Assembly: GCA_941918925.1 (NCBI GenBank)
Contig: OW799235.1
Span: forward strand, 107,215,947 to 107,279,946
Length of the DNA stretch: 64,000 bases
Source: Phyto melanocephala
Lineage: Eukaryota > Arthropoda > Insecta > Diptera > Rhinophoridae
Direction of reading: 5' to 3'
The position numbers and the translations under genes were made by a program. Positions within the stretch are counted from its first letter, which is position 1. The number at the start of each line of letters is the position of its first letter. Positions 1-9,010 of the stretch are shown here, in pieces. Below the pieces are notes generated by a model. That model searched no databases and had not been told where the DNA came from. It saw only the letters and a list, made by a program, of their open reading frames with translations.

Positions 1-179
1 CCGTCATATAGTAAAGCTCATTTGAGGAGTTTTATTTTTTTCGTCGGAAATTAAAACTAATTTTAGGTTAATTGATACCTAAAAATTGCTGCTGCTTAGA
101 TCTTTGCAATTTGTAAAGCACCATATATTGCAATTGTATTTGATATTGCATTTTTACATTGTTTGCTGTTTTCTACCTA

Positions 180-335
180 TTAAGCCCTTTCATTTGATAC
201 CTTTATTAAAGGGATTAAGAAAATACATTTTTCGCCATTTTTATACGCCATCTTGAAATTTAACTTTTTCATAGTTTACTCTATTCTACAGATCAGGTCC
301 TTTCACTTATATTGGACGCCATCTTAAAGAGCATA
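180..335 (-). repeat. Repeat A fragment (3' half), minus orientation
   Basis: The stretch about 190-320 reads as a decayed reverse complement of 34300-34570. It shares the order of a CCCTTT-CATTTGATACC block, a GCCATTTT-TACGCCATC block, AACTTTTTCATAGTT, and an ACTCTATTCTAC block. The same series is recognisable again near 8750-8840. It is a truncated, old copy of the dispersed repeat called A in this annotation. Bases 1-179 and 336-1470 are AT-rich and show nothing I can name. Confidence 0.5.
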
Positions 336-1470
336 TTAATTTTCGTATATTGAGCTAAGTTTTAAGTTAAAACGGGTTATTTTTTCAAATGATGCAATAG
401 TAAATATTTAAAATAGTTGAAAATTAGCTTGAGCTTAGTTTTGAATCCAGGGAATACAATAATGTGGTTATCTTAATTATATCTTATGTCGACTTAAGCA
501 GTTTTTCCATTTAATGTGTATAAAAATCTCCAGTTTTCGAATTCCCAAGTTTTTTTTGAGCTCTTTTAGATCGATGTATTCAGTATTTATGCTGGGACCA
601 TTAATGCCAGTTTCTTTATAAAAAAAATTTCAATCTCTTTGTGAACCAGAATTAATTAAAAACATAAGTACCAGTTTTCCTTAATTAATTTACGTTGTTT
701 TTAGACTATGTATTCGAATCATTTTTAACTTCAACATCACTAATAGATATGCAACATGAGAACAACATTAACAACGACAGTAACTAGTATTTAGTAGTTA
801 AATTTAGCTAAAGTAGCTGAAAGCATCACAAAAACATGATTGAACACTAGAAGAATATAACCAAACAATGAGTAGTAATTGTACCAACAACATAAGAATA
901 TCTTTTTGTATAAATCATGAAAAAAGTACAACCAGATTATTGGTTACATTAAGGTTCCTAAGCTTACAATAGTCTTATGTACAATAAGTGCAAACAAGAA
1001 AGTATAAGGGCCAGTTGTATTTACTGGCTACAGTAAGGACTTGTTTGTTTTATTTAAAAGCAAAAGAAAGCAAATCATCATAATGGATTGATTGCTTAAG
1101 TATCTAAGACAAACATTGTATATTTAAGTTAAGAAGTAATGGAAATTACAGTAAGTGAAAGAAGCACTCATTTGCTCTTTGCACGAAAAAACTGTTGCAA
1201 TAACAGTGTCATTAAAACGCTAGTATTAGATGAAATTTTAGAAGAAAAAAACTACTTGAGAAATGTATATTAAAAAAATTCTTTTCATTAAAAATTTATA
1301 ATTATTTTTTCATTTGTTTTGGAATGTAGAATTGCAGAAAATTAGTTATGAATTTATTAAGAAAACTATGTATTAAATCTAGTGTAAAAGAAGTCTTTCT
1401 TACATTTCTTTCTTAAATTGTCATTCTTATCACATTGGGCCTCCATATATACATATATATGCTTTGCAAA

Positions 1471-2142
1471 GCTTTGAGGCTTAGAATTGGGAGCATTTGT
1501 TGCCAGCTATGTCTTACAGCTATAACTTTTCGAGCCATTGATTTGTTCAGATAAAAACTGTCAAAAAATTTTTCATGTTCTTTGATATGTAGAAAACGTT
1601 TAAGGTTTTGTTGATATTTTTATGTGTCTCTTTTTTTCATATTTAAAATGCCCTTCACAACCAATACTGTTTTCTCTGAATAGAAACTAACAATGGAAAG
1701 CTCTAATGAAAAAATTTCTCTAACTGCTGAATAGTGTGAAAGTTTCGAAAGTATTTGTTTGTATTACTGTATACTTAAAAAATATAGATGATAAAGCTTA
1801 TGTCAGCTTTGAGACTTAGAATTGGAAGCATTTGTTGCCAGCTATGTCTTACAGCTATAACTTTTCGAGCCATTGATTTGTTCAGATAAAAACTGTCAAA
1901 AAATTTTTCATGTTCTTTGATATGTAGAAAACGTTTAAGGTTTTGTTGATATTTTTATGTGTCTCTTTTTTTCATATTTAAAATGCCCCTCACAACCAAT
2001 ACTGTTTTCTCTGAATAGAAACTAACAATGAAAAGCTCTAATGAAAAAATTTCTCTAACTGCTGAATAGTGTGAAAGTTTCGAAAGTATTTGTTTGTATT
2101 ACTGTATACTTAAAAAATATAGATGATAAAGCTTATGTCAGC
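1471..2142. repeat. Tandem duplication, 2 x 335 bp
   Basis: Two head-to-tail copies at 1471-1805 and 1806-2140 differ at only a handful of positions, for example GGGAGC/GGAAGC near the start, CCCTTC/CCCCTC and ATGGAAAG/ATGAAAAG. Both run from a GCTTTGAGRCTTAGAATTGG start to GATAAAGCTTATGTCAGC. No open frame spans the unit and no transposon ends are visible. The near-identity points to a recent segmental duplication. It could also be an assembly artefact, which read depth would settle. Confidence 0.93.
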
Positions 2143-3190
2143 GTTAAAAACATATTGTTGTAGGTCATTAAAGGTTCGACCAATTTCTCTTTTTGTGATG
2201 TGTCAATGTTGTTTAGAATTCAAACTTATTGTCAAATTATCTAATATTTTGTTTCTATAAGTCCTAATTGAATTATAAACAAGCAAAAAGGTAACAAACT
2301 ATTGATAAAATCTTTATATTTATTTCAATTTTCCTGTCATTCTCTCTCCTTTTTCATTATTTGCTTCGTCAGCAATATCGTCATTATAACCGGCATTGAT
2401 GTCATTATTTATTTTTAAACATCATTCATTATGATTAAACAACATTGTAGTATGCGATGATTAGTATAAATTGTGTTCTATGATGAATTGTTATTTCGCT
2501 AAAAATTTGAATAAAATCTTTTAAACGTAGAAATAACTTAACAGATTTGTGTGTATGTACATTCTTTGTTATTTTGTTACATAAATAATTTGCAATAAAT
2601 TAAATAAATTTGTTTTTCAATTGTATAAAACTTATTACCAAATAGATTTAGTATCGTGTCTTTAAAGGCAAATCATCATTATTTATTTTGACTTTAATAC
2701 TTGGTTCACTACCATATTAATACAACAAAGAAGACAAATATTTTTTCAAAAAACAAATATACTTACTACGAATGCCAAAAAGTAAAAAAGTTAAATTAAA
2801 TTTTGCATGAATATTTCTTTATACTATTGTCAAGTGTAAAAAAATTGAAAATCCACGCTATTAAAGCATTTTAAGTATAAAAATTGCAACTTATTAAGGT
2901 TAATGCACATAATTGTTATAAATTTCAATGGTTTAATTAAAAACCACTTTGTTTAATCGATTTATTTAAATTATGTATTTAATTTATACAGAGAATGGAA
3001 ATTTATGTCTTTTTGGTATCAAAAAAACTATTTTTTTTTATAATTCTGTCTATTTCTGTCTTTTATTTCCTTGGTTTTAAAGTTGGTTTAAAAAAAAAGG
3101 ATATAGAAAAGAAGACTTGGTACTGTTACTTTTGAGTATTTATTTTATTACATTTAAAATCAAGTTATTATATGCTTCGCAGTGAGTGTA
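2143..3190. other. AT-rich DNA without recognisable features
   Basis: Only short ORFs, poly-A/T runs and scattered (TTTA)-like words are present. I see no splice-flanked exon, transposon end or RNA gene. Confidence 0.6.
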
Positions 3191-3730
3191 AGGGTATATA
3201 CATATGTATGTATAGATTTGTCATTCCGTGTGAAAATTCTATAATTTTAATTTCCGACCCCATAAAGTATATATTTTCTGAAACCGTCTGTCGTCGTGTG
3301 TATGTTTAAATCGACTTTTTGAAGCCCGCAGACATCTCCAAGACCCGTGTAAGATACCAAATATCAGAAATATTTTGGAGCAGACCGGTGTTAAAAATCA
3401 GAAAAATCGCTTTATAAATAACTGAAATATGATGAAAAGACCTAGACCACCTCGTCTTTTCATAACAATACAAACTGGATGAACGTAGGTTCGAATCTCA
3501 GTTAAGACAAAAAAAGTTTTTTATATTTTTTTTATCAGTTTTTTAATACAAACATACATACATACATAAACTCAATTTAATTTTACAATGTTATGTTTTT
3601 AAGCGGATAAAGTCATTATAAAGATAATTCATATTAATGAGATGGTGATACAAACTATTGTTATTGCATGACTACACGCTGTGAAGGGTATATAAGATTC
3701 GGCAGGGCCGAATATAGCACTCTTACTTGT
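3191..3730 (+). repeat. Repeat A copy, plus orientation
   Basis: It starts at AGGGTATATA and carries the ordered modules of this family: TTTGTCATTCCGTGTG, CCGACCCCATAAAGTATAT (near 3256-3275), a GTCTGTCGTC block, an ACCACCTCG block near 3448, then the terminal GTGAAGGGTATATAAGA followed by a palindromic tip GATTCGGCAGGGCCGAAT and TTACTTGT at 3724-3730. No protein is encoded. The same start and end modules occur at 26658-27441 in reverse. The family is probably a non-autonomous transposon of unknown class. A tRNA B-box-like word GGTTCGAATCTC lies at about 3488. Confidence 0.8.
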
Positions 3731-4918
3731 TTTTATATTGGACTTTCAAAAAATTAAATTACGAACCTATTATATAGAATTGTGTCTTCTAACTGAGCAC
3801 ACTTGTGAGCTATGCTTAAGGGAACCTGATGGAATTTATGTTACAATTTAGTACTAACTGTTAAGCTTATTAATTGATTTTTTTATGGTTAATTCAATAC
3901 CTTAATTTCTTAAACATTCTAATTGAATAATTAAGATGTGTTGGTTTTATAATTTATTTATAGTTTATTTATTTAGAGTTTATTTGGTAGACGACTTAAC
4001 AATTTGAGAAATAAAAAGGAACTGAGCATTAAAATAACATAAAACAGGATTTTAAAACTACACTGTTGGAGTTGATATGAGAAGGGTTTACAATAAATTT
4101 CATATTCTGTTGCTACACTTTCACCAAGATGTAATTCTGAACTTAGCTAATATTCAAGTAAATTTAAAAATTTGGAGTCGGCACTGAAATTTATTCAAAA
4201 CATTTATGCTGAATTGTATATACGCATATTAGTGGAGTGTTCACAAAATATGCAACCATGGCGTAATCATTTTTCGTAATTATTTAAAAATATTAAATTT
4301 TTTAAAAACTTTGCAATGAACTGTAACAATGTATTAAAACATTTTGATATATTAGAAAATAATGAAATCATGAAAACATCACATGATAGTAAGCTTTGTA
4401 ATTATTAAATAACAACAGTTTTATGAGTGTGGTATGGTTAAGATCGTTGTTTTAAGAATTTTTTTATGTTGGCTCAGATTTTGACCATAACTTTAGTTCT
4501 ACTGAACCGATTTGGCAATTTTTTTACACAAAATTGTTATGGTCAGAGTCAAAAATTAAACTTCCTAAAACTTCCATTATTAAATCTGTATTGTGTTGTC
4601 CCATGTTGTATCATATTAAGAGTTCAATGATATAATTTTGAGAATGCAAATTTTATCATGTTGTCTTAAAAAAATTGATTTTTAATACGCCAGACAGATA
4701 TTAAGACAAAGCTTAAGCTAATTTTTATAAATTAAAATGTGTCAGAAATATGTATTAATTTTCATGTTGAGTATAATTTTTTTTTTAATACACACGGAAA
4801 AAATTGTTATCAAAATATGTTTATACAACAAACATTTCGCTAAAACTAACTTAATTTCTACAAATATTTTTATCGTTGTTATAAAAAATATAAAAGAGTG
4901 CTGATGGTAATATCGTAG
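3731..4918. other. AT-rich DNA without recognisable features
   Basis: There are long AT stretches and no credible ORF. A weak series near 4440-4560 looks like decayed repeat sequence but cannot be assigned. Confidence 0.5.
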
Positions 4919-4921
4919 CTG

Positions 4922-6051
4922 GGGGCTAATTCTCGCAGTCGATACCGTGCGAAATTTACTCGAAGTTGGATTTTTTTTTAATTTTGGGATTCTCGCACTC
5001 GCTATCGAGTAAGTTGTATCGAAATTTCTTATGATGGCACTCGATAGCGAGTGTACGATCAAATGTAACCGTGCGAGTTTTATTCGATACCAAATTTGGT
5101 GTCGAAATTTTATTTTTTAATAGTTCGTTGGATAACAAGTGTTTATTTAAGATTTTAATTGTTATATTAATTAATTATTCGTATAGATTTTCGTCCTTTT
5201 TTGTATTACTCCCTTTTTTGCACCTTTGTAAAGGAGTTTTTACACAAACTCTAACGAGTAACTTAATGGTTTATTGTTTTTGTTAAAAAGTAAAAAATAA
5301 TTATTCTTGTTTGAACGCTTTACAAGTGCCACAACAGTTTTTTAAAATTTAACACATTTTATTTATTTCGGTACACGCAAACAACAAGAAAATGTAAGTT
5401 AAATCTTTAATAAGTTTTATGCAAATTAAGTAATTTATATTAATTATTAGGTCGAATATAACAAAAATAAATTTTAGACAAAAACAAATTTTTGCTGAGT
5501 TTATGTATGTCTGAGCACAGCAATTTGGCCAAAGGCGTCTTACCAAATACATGCCAAGGAAAAGCTACTGCTAACAGACTTTGGGAAACTTCAACTAATA
5601 AATTAATTAAATTAATTAACTATTTAATTAAATTTTTACACCTAATTTTTACAAATCAAGGGGATGTATACTTACTCATTGTTTGGCAAGCCCAATGGAT
5701 TACTTGTTAATCGGATTTCCCTTCTAATTGCATTTATATCACACTCAATCTCAGACTCTGATGATGAAGAAAAAAAAAAATTTTACGTCCATGACCTCGA
5801 TTAAAAAATGAAAAACTTTCAAAATTATTAAACAAATTCGCAATTCTTTTGATAAATTATTTAATTTCTTTGTAAGCATATTTTTTTTGTTTACATATTT
5901 GTAGTGTTGGTTAAGTCTTTTTTTATCTTTTACAACACTTTATTAAAAAATCGATTCGCAAGGTAACGAGTGCCATCATCAGAAAAACTCGCACGATCGA
6001 AATTAATTTCGATACGAATTTATTTCGATCACGAGTCCCGGAATTAGCCCC
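4922..6051 (+). mobile_element. PIF/Harbinger-like DNA transposon, deleted
   Basis: The ends are an 11-bp inverted repeat GGGGCTAATTC (4922-4932) and GAATTAGCCCC (6041-6051), flanked by the trinucleotide CTG on both sides (4919-4921 and 6052-6054). A 3-bp target duplication with G-rich termini is the hallmark of the PIF/Harbinger superfamily. Just inside both ends are repeated TCGAT/CTCGCAC words, such as TATCGAG and CGTGCGAG, which look like subterminal transposase-binding arrays. The interior holds one Myb/SANT-like exon. I see no DDE transposase, so this 1130-bp copy is an internal-deletion derivative. Superfamily assignment is inference from ends, duplication length and accessory exon. 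Confidence 0.75.
5478..5605 (+). pseudogene. Myb/SANT-like DNA-binding exon (Harbinger accessory protein fragment)
   Basis: The frame reads KNKFLLSLCMSEHSNLAKG, then about 12 residues later ATANRLWETSTNKL. The spacing hydrophobic-x-E-H-x-x-L-A-x-G ... LWE-x-x-x-x-L matches the first two helices of the Myb/SANT-like domain (Zeste/Myb_DNA-bind_5 type) found in Harbinger accessory proteins and related insect regulators. A stop lies at 5468-5470, but TTTTAG at 5472-5477 could be a splice acceptor, so this is probably one exon. The third helix is missing: the frame runs into AT-rich DNA after NKL. It lies centrally in the Harbinger-like element, which fits. Confidence 0.55.
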
Positions 6052-6350
6052 CTGGTTTCGAAAATGCATTCTGCTCGGCTAGTGTCGGCAACACATACGC
6101 ATTTACTTTTAAAGATTATCTTGCATCACAATTTAAAATTTTTTTTGTATTGAAAAGAATGTTAAAAAGTCAACTCGAGCCTAAACAAAATTTAAATATT
6201 AGTTGTTATGAATGTTTTGTTAGAATCTCATTTAAAATAAAATTATATTGAAAATTTTTTTCTCATTTTTTTTTTGTTTGAATTTATAGTTTAAGTGACA
6301 GGTCCTAAATCAAACTAATTTATATACACATATATAACTAATTTAACTAA

Positions 6351-6481
6351 GGCCCATACCTAAACAAGAGCGTTGAGCGTCAAGTATTGTAATTTTGCAT
6401 GTATTTTGTTATTGTAACAAAAACAAAACACATGTAAAACTCCAACGCTTGACGCTCAACGCTTTTGTTTTGGTATGGGGG
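6351..6481. mobile_element. 131-bp MITE (hairpin), TAA target duplication
   Basis: Arms of about 55 bp pair across a short centre. The left arm contains CCCATACCTAAACAAGAGCG and the right arm its near complement ending in TTTTGGTATGGG. Both share the long word AGCGTTGAGCGTCAAG. TAA at 6348-6350 and 6482-6484 is a plausible 3-bp target duplication. No coding capacity. The 3-bp duplication suggests a Harbinger-type mobiliser, but the ends do not match the larger element at 4922. Confidence 0.75.
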
Positions 6482-6989
6482 TAAGTTTATAAATTTTGTT
6501 ATTGAATTTGATATTTAGTTTTTTCCAGTCATCGGATTGTTTTTTATGTTTTTTTCGTTATCAGAAAAAAATCATTTTTACTCTAGTATCTACTTACTTT
6601 TGACCCTCACTGTGCAAAAACACTACCTGTACCACAATAGAAACTACTGATGTATGCATCTGAGTAAAACTGGCGAAAATAAATATAAAAAATAGTTTTC
6701 TATGTGTTTGACATTTAAAACACGTACTAGACAGTTGCAAATATAGACATATACATGACTTTATAGAATAATAAGAAGTATGCACATCAACCTGCAATAA
6801 AAGTTGGGACATAATAATTATATTAAATCTTTGACAAAAAAAAATTAAAAAAAATATTAGTTTACAAATTTGAATCATACTAAATTTCTCTCTTTTTTTT
6901 CGGATAGTATCAACAACTTAAATCTAACACATAGACTTCGAATTGTAAACATTTGCTCTTTATGCAATAATTCAGAATATGCATATATA
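6482..6989. other. AT-rich spacer without recognisable features
   Basis: There is a 94-codon open stretch on the minus strand near 6594-6878, but its composition (I, F, S, C rich) looks like translated AT-rich spacer. No motif seen. Confidence 0.5.
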
Positions 6990-7882
6990 GGGTGTTTTTT
7001 TAAGCCCGATAGAACTTGAAATTGTAAAAAATAACACAAAAAATTAAATTGTAATCAAAATTTTTTTTTTATTCGAAAGATCAATACGTGACATTAACAT
7101 TTGAAAATGATTTCGGGCATATGGGCACCGCGGCTGTTCTTGACGAAGCACATTCTGGACGTCCGTTGTTTTATCGCAAAATTGTGTTCAGCGATGAGGC
7201 GCATTTTTGGCTTAACGGGTTTGTTAATAAGCAAAATTGCCGCACATGGAGCGAGACCAATCCACAAGAGACTCTACAGACTCCATTACATCCAGAAAAA
7301 TGGTGGCATCATCGGACCTTATTTCTTCAAAAATGAGGCCGGAGCTCGCGTTACGGTCAATGGAGATCGTTACCGCACCATGATCAATGATTTTTTGTTT
7401 GAAAATATGGATGACATTGATCCGGAGGAGATGTGGTTTCAATAGGATGGCGCTACGTGCCATACGGCGAACGCAACCATCGACTTATTGAAATCAAAAT
7501 TTGGCGATAAGTTGATTTCGAGAAATGGACCTGTCAATTGGCCTCCAAGGTCGTGCGATTTGACACCTCTCGATTATTTCCTGTGGGGCTACGTGAAGTC
7601 ACTGGTTTATGCTGATAAACCAGCAACAATTGACGCCTTGGAGGCCAGCATTGTTCGTGTTATTCGTGACATACGGCCAGCAGTGCTCGAAAAAGTGGCC
7701 CAAAATTGGACGTCCAGAATGCGCTTCGTCAAGAACAGCCGCGGTGCCTATATGCCCGAAATCATTTTCAAATGTTAATGTCACGTATTGATCTTTCGAA
7801 TAAAAAAAAAATTTTGATTACAATTTAATTTTTTGTGTTATTTTTTACAATTTCAAGTTCTATCGGGCTTAAAAAAACACCC
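6990..7882 (+). mobile_element. DD41D mariner-like element with inverted duplicated right end
   Basis: The two ends are 175-bp inverted arms, 6990-7164 and 7708-7882, of equal length and with about two mismatches. They begin GGGTGTTTTTTTAAGCCCGA. The arms reach into coding sequence: the right arm holds the 3' end of the transposase gene, and the left arm is an inverted copy of that same 3' end, so the normal 5' end and N-terminal DNA-binding region are absent. Both arms read MTLTFENDFGH outward in opposite orientations. TA precedes the left end (6988-6989), but TT follows the right end, so the duplication is not preserved. The 893-bp copy cannot encode a full transposase. Confidence 0.88.
7161..7778 (+). 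pseudogene. Mariner transposase (DD41D type), catalytic part only, broken
   Basis: The first frame (about 7161-7300) reads the catalytic block KIVFSDEAHFWLNG then NKQNCRTW, with the first aspartate in FSDE. After PEK near 7298 there is a small deletion and frame change. The other frame continues GGIIGPYFFKNEAG, VTVNGDRYRTMIND, EEMWFQ, then a TAG stop (7443-7445) where a glutamine is expected, then DGATCHTANATIDLL, PVNWPPRSCDLTPLDYFLWG and a C-terminal SRGAYMPEIIF. The second and third aspartates (DGA and PLDYF) are 41 residues apart, giving the DD41D spacing known from the rosa group of mariners. The N-terminal helix-turn-helix part is missing. Dead as a gene: one frameshift, one nonsense codon and the lost 5' end. 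Confidence 0.9.
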
Positions 7883-8744
7883 TTTATTTTGTGTGGTATT
7901 AGGCAAGAAACTGCAGGTTCTAACTTAAGTTATTTTTGCCATAATTCAAAGAAATACCAAACAACTTAGTAGCGTTAACAATTTGAGATCATTTGCGGTT
8001 TCAGGGTAATCGAGTAGTCAATCGAAGATTTATAATCTCTAAACATTTAAGATATTAATTTTATAGGCAGAAACTTTTCAATGTATAGATAAACTAAGTA
8101 AAGCTTATTTAATTCTGGATAATCATTAGAAAAATAGTACCCTACATAATATTTGCTATGAGAGCAATTTATAACAAATTCCAATACTATAAAGAAAAAT
8201 TTCTAAATATATAAAACCAACAATTATTATTACTTAAACTTTTAAAAAATTTTTATCTTTATCTCTATATTTCGAAACACATTGCCTGAAATTTAGGAAT
8301 ACAATGTAGAATTTATATTACACTTCTTTAATAAATTTATTTTCCACTAATTTAAATTCACCGATTTATCTTTAAAAGTGTTTGTGTGCTAAGCCAAACT
8401 CATTACTTATCTCCACAGCAGTTTATAGTGCAGACCATAAAACAATTCATGACAACATTTTACTCATCCTCAAGATTCACGTACTGTAACGTTGTGAATT
8501 TTTTAAGGAAACATTTTACAACAAATGTATAACTTAAAAAAATTTTTTTCTTATATTTTTTTTATAACTTTTTTTATTGAAACACAGGCACAATAAAACT
8601 TCTTTAAACATTGTTTTTATGAATGTTTGTGTGCGTTTAAGGAAATATATAGAAATGTTTCATCAAGTGTTGTTTTAAATTGTTGTAATATGAGTGCGAA
8701 TACATACATATGTATATGCACCTACTTTTATATTTTTGTTTTCT
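7883..8744. other. AT-rich DNA without recognisable features
   Basis: Short ORFs and homopolymer runs only. Confidence 0.5.
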
Positions 8745-9010
8745 GTATGATTTACTCTATTTTACTAGTCACATCCATATTGACGGTTTTAAAGAAACAA
8801 TATATCGACCATTTTATTACGGAAGCCATCATTTTGAAATTTTGCATGATTAAGAGTGTTGTACTAGTTAAGCCTATAATGTGATACTCATATTGATGGG
8901 GTTAAGATAGGATTAAGGCTTTATTCTAACGGAAAATAAATGTGACACGCCAACTTTCAAGCCCTGGTCTAATTGCGGTGACACACCTATTTTAATGTCC
9001 ACCCCTATAT
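8745..9010 (-). repeat. Decayed repeat A/B fragment
   Basis: It carries the TTTACTCTATTTTACTAG block, a CCATTTTATTACGG block and GCCATCATTTTGAAATTT, in the same order and strand as 190-320 and inverted relative to 34300-34570. It then runs into ACGGAAAATAAATGTGACACGCC near 8931-8953, a word typical of repeat B (near 44350 and 59450). This suggests A and B share an internal module or that this copy is a mosaic. Confidence 0.45.

Noticed and set aside
7599..7784. Minus-strand open frame starting MTLTFENDFGH
   Set aside because: It exists only because the right arm of the mariner is an inverted copy of the left arm; it is antisense to the transposase.
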